Positions 8,307-17,475 are shown, counted from the first letter of the stretch. The stretch: 64,000 nucleotides of DNA from Lyngbya confervoides BDU141951 (GCF_000817775.3 NZ_JTHE03000015.1:1-64000); one strand, 5' to 3'. Numbers and translations: made by a program. The notes: generated from the letters alone by a model not told the origin.

Positions 8307-9221
8307 CTATCCGGTTTCGAGGGAAGTATTGCCGTAAATGTTTGCCATGGGCAAGGTGGGAACCGTGCCGCGATACATTCGGCAGTTGCTAAAGCAGGGC
8401 TGAGCCTGAAGCGCCTCCATCATTGCCAGGGCGGCGGGATTAGACTGAGGCACATCCATAAAGATGGGGCAATCGGAGGTGGATCTGAACCGACCCAGAT
8501 GGCTGATCAGCCCGCGAGCAATGTCTGGGGTCTGGGCAAACAGCGGTCCCAGGCGATGTCCCAGGGTTGCCGGACGAATCAATCCATAGCCCAGCACCTG
8601 TCCATGCTGGAGATAGGCCAGTCCCTGCTGTTGGGGTTGGGTCAGCCAGCGCTGGAGAAACGTGCGGCGATCGCAGGGGAAATGCTGGGCATCGAAGGCA
8701 TTGATCTCCTGGAAGGGGAGGGCCTGGACCGGGCGAAATCCGGCGGTCAATGCCGGGGACTCGGCAAGCTGGGCCAGGGCGATCGCCGAGATCCGGTAGC
8801 GCACGTGCTGGAAAGTGCGCACAAACCCGCTCTGTTCGTAGGTGTCCTCCATGGCGATCGCCCCTTCCAGGCCAATGGTGGCCCCGGCTAGCACCTGCAA
8901 TGCATGATTCCAGAGCGATCGCCCATAGCCGCGCCCTCGATAGGCCGTATCCACCAGATAACAGCCGATAAACCCAAAGGAGTCGGCATAGCGGAGGGCG
9001 GCAATGGATCCAACGAGCTGATGATCGACGGTCCCTACGAATAATCCGTGCTGCTGCTGATACACCTGTAAATCATGACAGCCTGGATTCCAGTTTTCAC
9101 GAAGGGCCCAGGCCTGGATCTGGCCCAGGTCCGCCGAGGTCGCAGGACGAATGTGCAGTCTCTTCGACGACCTGCCCGAACTCTTCGCAACGGAGATTTT
9201 GGACGCTAGCAAAGGGCACAA
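8307..9221 (-). CDS. GNAT N-acetyltransferase with YitH/HolE-like C-terminal domain
   Basis: The product is about 304 residues. The first half is a GNAT fold: IRPATSADLGQIQAWA, then FIGCYLVDTAYRGRGYGRSLW, which is the acetyl-CoA pyrophosphate-binding motif A (RGRGYG). The second half, including FPCDRRTFLQRWL and LGYGLIRPA....GPLFAQ, matches the Acetyltransf_18 (YitH/HolE) domain that follows GNAT in some bacteria. The substrate is unknown. There is no ATG between the upstream in-frame stop (near 9246) and the GNAT core. A TTG at 9221 or 9212 is the likely start, or the N-terminus has suffered a mutation. Confidence 0.78.
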   Translation of the reverse strand: MCPLLASKISVAKSSGRSSKRLHIRPATSADLGQIQAWALRENWNPGCHDLQVYQQQHGLFVGTVDHQLVGSIAALRYADSFGFIGCYLVDTAYRGRGYGRSLWNHALQVLAGATIGLEGAIAMEDTYEQSGFVRTFQHVRYRISAIALAQLAESPALTAGFRPVQALPFQEINAFDAQHFPCDRRTFLQRWLTQPQQQGLAYLQHGQVLGYGLIRPATLGHRLGPLFAQTPDIARGLISHLGRFRSTSDCPIFMDVPQSNPAALAMMEALQAQPCFSNCRMYRGTVPTLPMANIYGNTSLETG

Positions 9222-9471
9222 CCCGAAAGAACAACAGCAGCTTTCTTAACTATGATCGCAATCTTCATGGAGTCCTCAAAGTTTAGGATTATCTTCATCA
9301 ATGTCAGGGGAAATGTCAGAGGGATTGTGGACGGGTGGCAGGGCGTCAGCGGGATCAGGGCGCCAGAGGATCTTGGGGCAGCAGGATCTTTGCCAAGGCC
9401 AATCAGGCTGTGACTTTGGCACCAGATGGCTAAATCCCCTCAAAAACGGCTAGGACAGGGAGGATTGCACC

Positions 9472-11010
9472 ATGCAAACCGATTATCTCATCGTAGGGAG
9501 CGGTCTTTCGGCGCTGGTGTTTGCGGCTCTCATGGCTCAGGCTGGCCAGTCCGTGAGGGTGCTTGAAGCCCACGAACATCCCGGTGGGTTTGGGCATACC
9601 TTTACAATGGCCAAGCAGTACCATTTTAATGCCCAGCTGCACTACGTTTGGGACTGCGGCGTGGGCCACACCGTTCATCGCGTCCTCGCAAAACTAGGCC
9701 TGGATCATGAGGTGACCTTTGAGCGCTACGACCCCAATGGGTTTGACCATATGCGGATACCGGGCTTTGCCCTGGATATTCCGGCCGATTCCGCAGATCT
9801 CATTCAGCGTCTAGGGGCTCTATTTCCAGATCATCGTGCCTCCCTGCAAGGGTTTATCAGGGAGGTGCAACGGGTGAGCCAGGGGCTAAAGTGTCTGTCT
9901 CCGCCCCGGCGTCCAGGGTTAATTCTCCAGCATGGGGTCCCCGCCTTCACGGCCCTTCGCTACTATCGCAGTACACTGCAAGCCGTGTTCGATCAGTTCA
10001 ACCTGCCGCAGCCCGCTCAGTCCTTGCTGGCACTGCAATGGCCCGACTTTATGCTGCCGCCGGATCAGCTCTCCTTTTATGCCTGGGTGATTCTGTTTAC
10101 CGGCTACCAAACCGGCGCGTTCTATCCGACCCATCATTTTGAGCAGGTGATTAATGCCCTAGTGCGAACCATCCAGAACCACGGCGGGGAGGTGCTAACC
10201 GAAACTGAGGTCACAGAGTTTTTGGTTCAGGGCAAGACCCTTGTCGGCGTTCAGGCCATACACCGCAAAACTCAAGAAATTCAGACCTTTGAGGGCAAGA
10301 CGGTGATCTGCAATATGGATCCTAAAAAGGCGGCTCAAATGATTGGGCCAGAGAAATTTTCCCCGGCAGTCCGGCGGCGGTTGGACTATGATTATTCGCC
10401 CTCTAATTTTATGGCCTATTGCGTGGTGAAGGATTTGGACCTGCGCGACTACGGCTTTGGGCCTTGGAACACCTTCCATAGCGAAACCCTAGATTTAAAT
10501 CAGGCCTTTGCCAGAATGTATGAACAGAACGATTTTTCCCAGCCGAGCTTTGCGATCACGACACCCACCCTGTTGACCCAGGCCCATCGGGATTGTCCTG
10601 AGGACTGCCAAATTATTGAGTTTCTGACGGTTGCAAACTACGATTATTTCCAGCAGCTCCAGCAGCGCGATCGCCGGGCATACCGTCAGAAGAAGGCTGA
10701 GATTCTGGAAACCATTCTGGATATTGTGGAACGGCACTATGTTCCTGAGATTCGTAAGCATCTGGTGTTTAAAATTTCCGGTAGCCCCACCACCAATGAA
10801 CGGTTTTGCTGGTGTCCTCAGGGGAATTCCTATGGATCTAGCCTCACTCCGAAGAATATGGGGCTGGGCCGCCTCGATCATCGGACCTCGCTGAAGCAGT
10901 TCTACTTTTGCAATGCCTCCTCTGGCTATCCAGGGTTTGCGCCCACCTTTTGGACGGGAGCCATGCTCTACCAACGCCTTTCTGGAGATCCCCTTTTGAC
11001 GGCCCCATGA
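9472..11010 (+). CDS. FAD-dependent phytoene-desaturase/RetSat-like oxidoreductase (copy 1)
   Basis: This 512-residue flavoprotein has an N-terminal Rossmann dinucleotide motif (IVGSGLSALVFAALMAQ, with VRVLEAHEHPGG closing the FAD-binding beta strand). The C-terminal FAD-binding end is ERFCWCPQGNSYGSSLTP...LYFCNASSGYPG-like. This architecture is that of the CrtI / all-trans-retinol 13,14-reductase / CrtISO group, which saturate, desaturate or isomerise conjugated polyenes. The exact substrate cannot be deduced. GGGAGG lies about 10 bases before the ATG. It is first in a two-gene operon with the amine-oxidase-like gene (54-bp gap) and is clearly paralogous to the gene at 12336-13901, which faces it. 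Confidence 0.8.
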   Translation: MQTDYLIVGSGLSALVFAALMAQAGQSVRVLEAHEHPGGFGHTFTMAKQYHFNAQLHYVWDCGVGHTVHRVLAKLGLDHEVTFERYDPNGFDHMRIPGFALDIPADSADLIQRLGALFPDHRASLQGFIREVQRVSQGLKCLSPPRRPGLILQHGVPAFTALRYYRSTLQAVFDQFNLPQPAQSLLALQWPDFMLPPDQLSFYAWVILFTGYQTGAFYPTHHFEQVINALVRTIQNHGGEVLTETEVTEFLVQGKTLVGVQAIHRKTQEIQTFEGKTVICNMDPKKAAQMIGPEKFSPAVRRRLDYDYSPSNFMAYCVVKDLDLRDYGFGPWNTFHSETLDLNQAFARMYEQNDFSQPSFAITTPTLLTQAHRDCPEDCQIIEFLTVANYDYFQQLQQRDRRAYRQKKAEILETILDIVERHYVPEIRKHLVFKISGSPTTNERFCWCPQGNSYGSSLTPKNMGLGRLDHRTSLKQFYFCNASSGYPGFAPTFWTGAMLYQRLSGDPLLTAP

Positions 11011-11064
11011 CCCAGGGCTAGAGAGACCCACACACTGCCTTACATTGAATGGAGGGAGAAGGAG

Positions 11065-12339
11065 ATGAAACTAGCGATTGTTGGCGGCGGGGCGAGCGGG
11101 ATGATTGCCGCTTACTTGCTAGATCGCCAGGGCCATCAGGTGACGGTTTACGAGAAAGAGGCTGTTCTGGGAGGACATATTCGCACCTTGAATCAAAATA
11201 TTCCCCAGAGCCCGAATTGCCCTGAATATCTAGAGACGGGGGTATTAGAGTTCCCGGTGGAGTTTCGGCATTTCCTGCAGCTCATGCAGGAGTTAGAGAT
11301 TCCCCTAGCTCCGGTACAGGTAGGATCGGGTCTATTTTTCCGAGATGGTCGTCGTTTCCTGTCACCAGTGATGATTGATCAGAACGTTCGGGGCTGGCAA
11401 CGATGGCGGGAACTCCTGCAGGTGGAGAGCCTATACGCTAGGTCTGCCGGGCTTTGGATTAAAACGCACCGATCCACCCCCGATCAACTGCGCGGCAGCC
11501 CGCTCTCTGACTATCTGCAGCCGGAAACCCCCCGCACCATCTGGCTAAAGCTCTTGACGATGTATAGCTATTCCATGCCCTACGAAACCATGGATCACTT
11601 TCCGGCAGAGTTGGCGATTCCAGCCTTACGGCGCTATATCTTTAGCCATTGGGTGAGAATTCGCGGCGGAGTTTACTCCTACATTGAAAAAATTTTGCAG
11701 CGGTTCTCGGGCACCGTGATGGTCAATGCCGAGATCCATCGGATTGATCGATCCGGTTCCTCGGTCTTTATTCAGGGCTGTATTGCCCATCAGGAAAACT
11801 TTCAGACCTCCTTTGATCGGGTGATTTTTGCCACTCCTCCGGATCAGGTGTTACCGCTGCTGGCAGATCCTAGTCCCAGTGAAGTCCGTCGATTTCGAGG
11901 CTGGCGGCGCAATGATGCCACGACTATTTTGCACTGCGATCGCCAGATCTATGATGCCTACGGCATTCGTCAGGGTTCCGAGTTTGATTTTTTCCAGACT
12001 TCCACGGGCTGGGGCTATAATGCAACCTTGAACCAGATGTGTGGCGTTACCTCGGGCGTGCCCTATAGTCTGGCCTTTAACCTCCAAGAGGCGATCGACC
12101 CGGAGAAAATTATTCATCGCCAGCGGCACCACACCCCTTACTACGATGTTGACGCAATGCAGTATCGATCGGACGTGATTGCCCACAATGGTTGCCACAA
12201 GACCTACTATGTGGGGGCTTATTTAGGAGATGGTTTACATGAGGGGGCCGTGGTCTCTGCCCTGCGTGTCGCGGAGGCCATCGGTCCGGCGCAGTGGGCG
12301 GATGCCTCCCTCTCCGCTCAGGCGGCATTGGTGCGTTAG
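11065..12339 (+). CDS. FAD-dependent amine-oxidase-like oxidoreductase
   Basis: This 424-residue flavoprotein has an N-terminal GxGxxG loop (IVGGGASGMIAAYLLDR), VTVYEKEAVLGGHIRTL as the FAD ribose-binding strand, and a C-terminal YYVGAYLGDGLHEGAV FAD-binding segment. This is the general amine oxidase / 'NAD/FAD-binding protein' family that includes desaturase-like enzymes of unknown substrate. AAGGAG sits directly before the ATG. It follows the CrtI-like gene in the same direction. Its TAG stop overlaps the TAA stop of the convergent paralogue by two bases (12337-12338), which puts the three flavoproteins into a single compact block. Confidence 0.8.
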   Translation: MKLAIVGGGASGMIAAYLLDRQGHQVTVYEKEAVLGGHIRTLNQNIPQSPNCPEYLETGVLEFPVEFRHFLQLMQELEIPLAPVQVGSGLFFRDGRRFLSPVMIDQNVRGWQRWRELLQVESLYARSAGLWIKTHRSTPDQLRGSPLSDYLQPETPRTIWLKLLTMYSYSMPYETMDHFPAELAIPALRRYIFSHWVRIRGGVYSYIEKILQRFSGTVMVNAEIHRIDRSGSSVFIQGCIAHQENFQTSFDRVIFATPPDQVLPLLADPSPSEVRRFRGWRRNDATTILHCDRQIYDAYGIRQGSEFDFFQTSTGWGYNATLNQMCGVTSGVPYSLAFNLQEAIDPEKIIHRQRHHTPYYDVDAMQYRSDVIAHNGCHKTYYVGAYLGDGLHEGAVVSALRVAEAIGPAQWADASLSAQAALVR

Positions 12340-13901
12340 ATCCGGGTGTTGAGGGGGATAGGATCTTGAGCGGGGGAATGGGGCACAGCCTGATGGGTGA
12401 TCAGCTCCACGACGTTCATGCCGTTACTAATCACCCCCGGCACGCTGGGATAGCCTGCCGTGGCATTGACCAGGTAGAGATTGGGAATTGCGGTGCGATA
12501 GCCGATGCGCCGCAAACCCACCTGATCGGGAATGAGGTTGGCTCCATAGATATTGCCCTTGGGCTGACCGAGAAAACGAGCGCTGGTGGTGGGTGTGCCA
12601 AACAGCTTCATTCGAATCTGGGGCTTCAAATCGGGAATTAAGTCCTGTACGCTGTGCATTAACTGATCATAAACGGATCGCTTTTTCGCCTTGTAGGCGG
12701 CAGGATCAGTTTCCCGAAGGACCTGAAAGGGTTCGTAGGGGCACACCGTGGCAATTTCTAAGATATGGTGCCCTGCTGGCGCAATTCCCTCTTCCTGAGA
12801 CTTTAGAGTTGGGCAAGAGAGGAAAATCCAGGGGTGATCGAGATTGCCTTGCATTTGTTGGTGATAGATCTGATTCAAATTTCCCTGGGGATAGTACCAG
12901 ATATTCCAGTTGCCTAAGCCATACCGATTGGGGTCAAAGTCTCGATCTAGTCCCAGGTAAATATTAAAGGCACTCGTGGAATATTCATAGTCGGTCAGGC
13001 GATGCCGTTCGTGGGGGCTGATGGCAAAGGGATCGTGCATTAACTCCACCGTGAGTTTAGGATCGAGGTCGCTGATGTAAGCCTCCTGAGCTTGATATTG
13101 ATCTCCGGCTGCCGTAATCCACTGCACCTGTCCGGCCTCAACTTCGATATGTTCCACGGGTGTGGACAGGAGCACGATGCCGCCGCCGTCGGTGATGGAG
13201 TCTACAATGGAGTTCACAAAGTGCTTAAAGTGATATTTGGGGTAGTACGCTCCTGCACAATAATCCCACACCAGACTAGTGTGAGTCATGAGAGACACCG
13301 CCTGGGGGGGGAGTGCATAGTCGCCGCTTTGTCCTGCTAGCAAATCTTGAAGTTTAGGAGAAAGCCCCGTTTGATCGTAAAGATCCTGAAGGGTTTGCTG
13401 GCGTCGTCTAAACAAGTTCCAGTATTTAGGAAGCTTCAGCCAGTCATACCATTTATAGTCGTACCAGCGGATTTCGGCATCGAGATCCGTCATTTCCTGA
13501 TGCAGCAGCTGAATTTCGTCGCAGTATTGATGAATGGCAGTCGCTTCATCGGGAAAGGTTTGCACCAGCCGATGGCGCAGGTTGTCCCATCCCAGGGGAA
13601 TTCGAAAATCCACCTCAGGCGTGATGATGCGATCGATACAATCGGGATTGAGAGAGTTAAAGGGGACGTCCCGATGGATATAGCTTAAAAATCGATCGAC
13701 CACTTCTCCCTTGCCACATTGATAGATATAGTGAACATCCGCGCAGAAGTGGTAGTCTCCGTATTGAAAGGTGTGGCAACAGCCCCCAGGCAGGTAATGT
13801 TGTTCTAAGACAGCCACGCGCTTTCCCTGCTGGGTTAGACAGGCCGCTGCTGATAATCCTCCCAGACCTGCTCCCAAAATCACGTCGTCAAATAATTCCA
13901 T
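12336..13901 (-). CDS. FAD-dependent phytoene-desaturase/RetSat-like oxidoreductase (copy 2)
   Basis: The 521-residue product is a paralogue of the 9472-11010 gene. It has the same opening (VILGAGLGGLSAAACLTQQG, VAVLEQHYLPGGCCHTF), the same HF.A..HY....G.G..V.R.L block near residue 70-100, and the same C-terminal (PTTSARF...GNIYGANL, then LVNATAGYPSVPG) FAD-binding end. I choose the ATG at 13901 over an upstream GTG because GAGGAG lies 7 bases before it. The reaction is presumably reduction, desaturation or isomerisation of a polyene; the substrate is unknown. It is transcribed towards its partners. Confidence 0.8.
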   Translation of the reverse strand: MELFDDVILGAGLGGLSAAACLTQQGKRVAVLEQHYLPGGCCHTFQYGDYHFCADVHYIYQCGKGEVVDRFLSYIHRDVPFNSLNPDCIDRIITPEVDFRIPLGWDNLRHRLVQTFPDEATAIHQYCDEIQLLHQEMTDLDAEIRWYDYKWYDWLKLPKYWNLFRRRQQTLQDLYDQTGLSPKLQDLLAGQSGDYALPPQAVSLMTHTSLVWDYCAGAYYPKYHFKHFVNSIVDSITDGGGIVLLSTPVEHIEVEAGQVQWITAAGDQYQAQEAYISDLDPKLTVELMHDPFAISPHERHRLTDYEYSTSAFNIYLGLDRDFDPNRYGLGNWNIWYYPQGNLNQIYHQQMQGNLDHPWIFLSCPTLKSQEEGIAPAGHHILEIATVCPYEPFQVLRETDPAAYKAKKRSVYDQLMHSVQDLIPDLKPQIRMKLFGTPTTSARFLGQPKGNIYGANLIPDQVGLRRIGYRTAIPNLYLVNATAGYPSVPGVISNGMNVVELITHQAVPHSPAQDPIPLNTRI

Positions 13902-14083
13902 GGAACATCTCCTCACCAAGGGCCAGAAGGGACTGGAAACCTGATCAGTTCTCCATCTTGTTAGCCTAAATCAGGTTTATGAGGATATTGTGAAGGCGAT
14001 CGGGCTCTCGGCCTGCGAGGTTAATCCCCATCTCTGAACTATGGCGCGGGGAATGGGCTGGGGCTGGCAGCGATATCCCCATA

Positions 14084-14112
14084 GATCGCGAGATCGAATT
14101 CTCCTCGCGATC
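14084..14112. terminator. Inverted repeat just past the gamma-glutamyltransferase stop
   Basis: GATCGCGAG (14084-14092) and CTCGCGATC (14104-14112) form perfect 9-bp arms around an 11-nt loop. It lies 12 bp beyond the stop of the minus-strand gene at 14125. There is no T-run, so it may be an RNA-stabilising hairpin rather than an intrinsic terminator. Confidence 0.45.
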
Positions 14113-14124
14113 ATCCGTGTCGCA

Positions 14125-15687
14125 TTAGGTCATCCGTGGCGCATCACCGGATCGGCTATTCTCTGCCGGGGTCACCGCAATGCCTCCCGTGCGTCGCGGG
14201 TCCGCAACGGCGTTGAGCTTCCCATTGACCTGCATTTGGGCGGCTTGAACCCCGCCAAAGTACATGGAATGTCCGGGAAAATAGCGAAGTTTCCAGCCCT
14301 GGACGGCCTCAATCCTTAGCCTATTTTCCAGCGCAATGGCGGGAACGCCCTCAAACTGCTCTATATGGATCCTTGGATGGTCGATGGCCTCTTCCAGCGA
14401 CATATGGAGATGAATATAGTTACTTAAGACCTGCGCGATCGCCGTGGTGATGCGCGAGGCCCCCGGTGAGCCGATGGCCAAAACCGTGCCGTCGTCGTGA
14501 CGGGCCACCGTGGGAGCCATATTAGAGGAGAGCCGATCGCCCGGAGACAACTCCTGCAGTCCCTGCGGATGCAGATCCACTTCGCCCAAGGAGTTATTGA
14601 GCCAGATTCCTGTATCCGGAACCAGTACCCCGGATCCGTAACCGGCTGAGGCACTAATCGAGCAGGCTAACCCTTCACTATCCACGGTGGAAATATGAAT
14701 CGTGGAGGGAGACTGAAGCGAGAGATGTCCCTGGCGCGCCAGATCTAGCAGCCTTTGCACCTCGGCAGCGTTATCTATGACCCCATCAAGACATTGGGAA
14801 CGGTAGTCTAGAACGGCCTGCTGGATCGTGATCCAGGCTTGGATGGCCCCTGTATCCCAGCTCAGAATGGGGGGGCGATCGCGCAGCAGCAGCATGGCGC
14901 CTAAGCAGGCTCCGCCAATGGCGGGAGGCGGATTGGTGGCAATTCTCCATGGCCCGCAGCGAATCGTAATGGGAGACCGCGCGATGGCTTCATAGGCGGC
15001 TAAATCCGTTGCCGACAGCAGCCCCCCATGGGCTTGAATTTCAGCCGCAATTCGCTGGCCCAGATCGCCCGTATACATGGTGGATGCCCCCTGAACGGCA
15101 ATTTCCTGCAGGCTCCTTGCCAGTCCGGGAATGTGGACGGTTTCTCCAGCCTGTAAACAACGTCCATCGGGATGATGCAGTGCTGCGTAGCTGGAGGGAT
15201 GCCAACCGAAAATCGCTTCATGGGTGTGCGCAAGGTACTCTGCGGCCCCGCCTGTTAAGGGAAAGCCTCGGCTGGCCCAGGTTAAGGCGGGCTCCACCAC
15301 CGTTGCCCAGGGCAGCTGGCCGTATTGCTCGGAGGCCATTCCCAGGCCCTTGAATATTCCAGGTGTGGCGACGGTGCCGTGGCCAACAATATTCCTGATG
15401 CCTCCGCCGTAGTTGAACCAAACCTCGGTGGAGCTCTGTCCCAGGGAACCGGGCCTGGCTTCGCGCCCCGGCATTTCAGCATAGGCATCAATCACCACCG
15501 GTGCACTCCCCGCAGGCCAGAGGGTAATAAACCCGCTGGCGCCTAGGGCCATCACTCCCAGATCGGTACTCATGGACACTAGGGCAGCGGCTAGGGCTGC
15601 ATCTACGGCATTGCCACCCTGCGTTGCCATCGCTGCCCCCGCATCAGCAGCAATCTGAGATCCCGCCGCGATCGCCACTCTTACCAT
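14125..15687 (-). CDS. ggt: Gamma-glutamyltransferase
   Basis: Gamma-glutamyltransferases cleave gamma-glutamyl bonds of glutathione and similar compounds and are autoprocessed into two subunits. The 520-residue form starting at ATG 15687 begins VRVAIAAGSQIAADAGAAM and QGGNAVDAALAA, the standard opening. The autoprocessing nucleophile Thr is present in STIHISTVD (normally TTHxSVVD), followed by GYGSGVLVPDTGIWLNN, LSSNMAPT and GSPGASRI. The normal Thr-Thr-His is Thr-Ile-His here. No clear signal peptide is present with this start; a 45-codon upstream extension in the same frame is Arg-rich and not conserved. It lies divergent from nothing and is downstream of the K+ channel on the same strand. 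Confidence 0.88.
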   Translation of the reverse strand: MVRVAIAAGSQIAADAGAAMATQGGNAVDAALAAALVSMSTDLGVMALGASGFITLWPAGSAPVVIDAYAEMPGREARPGSLGQSSTEVWFNYGGGIRNIVGHGTVATPGIFKGLGMASEQYGQLPWATVVEPALTWASRGFPLTGGAAEYLAHTHEAIFGWHPSSYAALHHPDGRCLQAGETVHIPGLARSLQEIAVQGASTMYTGDLGQRIAAEIQAHGGLLSATDLAAYEAIARSPITIRCGPWRIATNPPPAIGGACLGAMLLLRDRPPILSWDTGAIQAWITIQQAVLDYRSQCLDGVIDNAAEVQRLLDLARQGHLSLQSPSTIHISTVDSEGLACSISASAGYGSGVLVPDTGIWLNNSLGEVDLHPQGLQELSPGDRLSSNMAPTVARHDDGTVLAIGSPGASRITTAIAQVLSNYIHLHMSLEEAIDHPRIHIEQFEGVPAIALENRLRIEAVQGWKLRYFPGHSMYFGGVQAAQMQVNGKLNAVADPRRTGGIAVTPAENSRSGDAPRMT

Positions 15688-15891
15688 AGCTGTTGTTGAA
15701 ACTTTGGAATTCCGGGTTCTATTATATCGAGTCGGCCGACTCCCGGTGCCATGAACCCCAACTGTGCCGTTGAAAACCGTTCTTCCCGGCGATCGCTCCC
15801 TTTTGACCCCGACGTACCCCATCGGTCATGCCGGTAGTCGTTGATGGGACCCGCTAGACCTACGGCAACGATCCTGACCCTTAGATCTATC

Positions 15892-16923
15892 TTACTGGAG
15901 TTGGGGATGCTGTTTGGCAATCACAATCAGGTAATCCTCGGCTCCCAGTAAGGTGTCGTTGGGGGGGTTAGACAACACCTCTGCTTGATGGCCAGGCTGA
16001 AGGGCAACGACGGTTGAGTTATAGCGCTCCTTCATGTACACCATCGCATCTAAGAAGGAAGTACCAACCTTTGACTTCGGTACCTGAACCTTATAAAGCT
16101 GATTGTCCGACTCGGCGGTGAGCAACTGAGAAATCACGGTGCTAATACCGTGATTGAGCGCGGCTTGAGACATCAACATACTCGTGATTTCACTGCCGAC
16201 GATAATTTCATTGGCATGAGCGCGACGACAGGTAATGGCGTGGGTTTCGTCCACCAGCTCCACCACCGTATAAACCGCTTGATTTAAGCTCTCCACCGTT
16301 AACGTCGAAAGAATGACCTTGGCATCCCGCGCCACATCCTCCAGGCGATCGTCGCCTAAAATTAAGACCGTGGCCGCCTCCTTAATGTTGGCGCGGGTGA
16401 GGGTGTCATCATTCACATTGCCCTGGATCAGATAAACCCGCTCCGCCCGACTGGGATTGTGCTCCAAATTCGCAATGATCACAATGGGGGTGAGTTCCGT
16501 TTGGGGCGCAAGACGCAGTTCCTTCACGATGGAGGCGGTGCGACCGTTCCATTCGCAAATAATGATGTGATTTCGAAAGCTATAGTCTCCCATGCCCCGA
16601 TCCTCCTTGAGTCTAAGATTAACCAGTAGGCTAGCCAGGGTGGCGCTGAGAATTGCCAGTAGGCCTACCCCCACCAACATATTGACGGTGGCCACTGTAC
16701 GTCCCAGGAGTGTGGCGGGTGCAATGTCGCCATAGCCCACCGTGGTTAGGGTCACGATGCTCCACCAGATGCCATCCGCGACGGACAGGTCAGGCTCTAC
16801 GGCACTTAGGGCGATGGCGCTCACGAAGACCAATCCCAGGATTAACAATGATAGGCGATGAAGATTCTCCCGCTCGATGAAGATCCAGGCGCGTAGCCAA
16901 ATTTTTCGCAACCTGCTTCTCAT
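15892..16923 (-). CDS. Two-TM potassium channel with RCK (TrkA-N) domain
   Basis: The product has two transmembrane helices (HRLSLLILGLVFVSAIAL and the inner helix after the filter) flanking a pore loop with a canonical K+ selectivity filter TTVGYGD. An RCK-type cytoplasmic domain follows, with HIIICEWNGR as the Rossmann strand and ILGDDRLED later, plus a TrkA-C-like end (YKVQVPKSKVGTSF). It resembles MthK-type ligand-gated channels in the plasma or thylakoid membrane. The nucleotide loop is atypical (CEWNGR rather than GxGxxG). I place the start at the ATG at 16923; a TTG at 16992 is possible but adds a Pro/Gly-rich tail. Confidence 0.87.
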   Translation of the reverse strand: MRSRLRKIWLRAWIFIERENLHRLSLLILGLVFVSAIALSAVEPDLSVADGIWWSIVTLTTVGYGDIAPATLLGRTVATVNMLVGVGLLAILSATLASLLVNLRLKEDRGMGDYSFRNHIIICEWNGRTASIVKELRLAPQTELTPIVIIANLEHNPSRAERVYLIQGNVNDDTLTRANIKEAATVLILGDDRLEDVARDAKVILSTLTVESLNQAVYTVVELVDETHAITCRRAHANEIIVGSEITSMLMSQAALNHGISTVISQLLTAESDNQLYKVQVPKSKVGTSFLDAMVYMKERYNSTVVALQPGHQAEVLSNPPNDTLLGAEDYLIVIAKQHPQLQ

Positions 16924-17366
16924 GCTTGCGGCAGGCAGGTGCCAGCATTCGTCTGCAGGTTCTCCGCCCTCCGGCTGTGGCAAGACCTCCAAGGTCTCCC
17001 CAGGACGGTGACTGCCATGGCCCCTGGCCCCGGACGTATCTTGATGGGGCTTCTCTGGGCGGCGATAAAATTCTTTGGTGAAATATTATTGGGCATGAAT
17101 CTCTGTGAGTATTTTAGGTGAGTATTTTAGGCGAGTGGTTTAGGTGTGTGTCTTGGGAAGAAATGCGGCCTTGAAGCGGAAAGGCGTGGCGGCTAGAGGG
17201 AGAGAGGAACCGGCGATTTTTCCCTAATGTACCAGGGATAGGGCGATCGCCAGGGGCTGGATCTAAAGAAAATCAGTAAATCCTGAGGAAAAACTTTGCA
17301 AAAATTTAGGTTCAGGGCGGGGGGGAAAATCAAATTTAAAGATCCCCTTGGTAGACTAAATCATAC
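16924..17366. other. Long intergenic region upstream of an orphan terminator
   Basis: The minus-strand K+ channel and plus-strand C39-like gene are separated by about 590 bp. Apart from the 13-mer repeats and the terminator listed separately, no gene is visible. A run of seven G at about 17320 is followed by GATCCCC about 20 bases later, allowing a G/C hairpin. Confidence 0.4.
17105..17143. repeat. Three tandem 13-bp repeats
   Basis: GTGAGTATTTTAG at 17105-17117 and 17118-17130 are identical. A third copy, GCGAGTGGTTTAG (17131-17143), differs at three positions. It lies in the intergenic region upstream of the K+ channel gene. Confidence 0.85.
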
Positions 17367-17389
17367 CCACGGATTGTCCGTGGTTTTTT
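17367..17389 (+). terminator. Orphan intrinsic terminator (possible small RNA end or leader attenuator)
   Basis: CCACGGA (17367-17373), TTG loop, TCCGTGG (17377-17383) and then TTTTTT (17384-17389) form a perfect 7-bp stem plus U-tract reading on the + strand. No plus-strand gene ends upstream of it: the nearest left gene is on the other strand and starts near 16923. It either ends a small non-coding transcript or attenuates the C39-like gene that starts 127 bp downstream. The stem resembles that of the cyanobacterial Yfr1 RNA, but the ultraconserved ACTCCTCACAC motif is missing. Confidence 0.7.
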
Positions 17390-17428
17390 CCCCATTCCTC
17401 AGATCTGGCTCCAGGTTTTTTAAGTAGT

Positions 17429-17475
17429 CCATTCGTGAAATAGGCCATTCGTGATCACCCGGTGATCGGTGATCG
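17429..17475. repeat. Short direct repeats upstream of the C39-like gene
   Basis: CCATTCGTGA occurs at 17429-17438 and 17445-17454, followed immediately by three overlapping GGTGATC/GTGATC units (17451-17475). They lie 40-90 bp upstream of the start codon, in the leader or promoter region. They could bind a regulator or be simple slippage duplications. Confidence 0.5.

Noticed and set aside
13920-14124. A short plus-strand protein gene starting at 14041
   Set aside because: It crosses the end of the gamma-glutamyltransferase gene on the other strand and has unstructured Arg/Gly-rich content.
17280-17389. Yfr1 small RNA
   Set aside because: The terminator stem is similar, but the ultraconserved ACTCCTCACAC single-stranded motif is absent.
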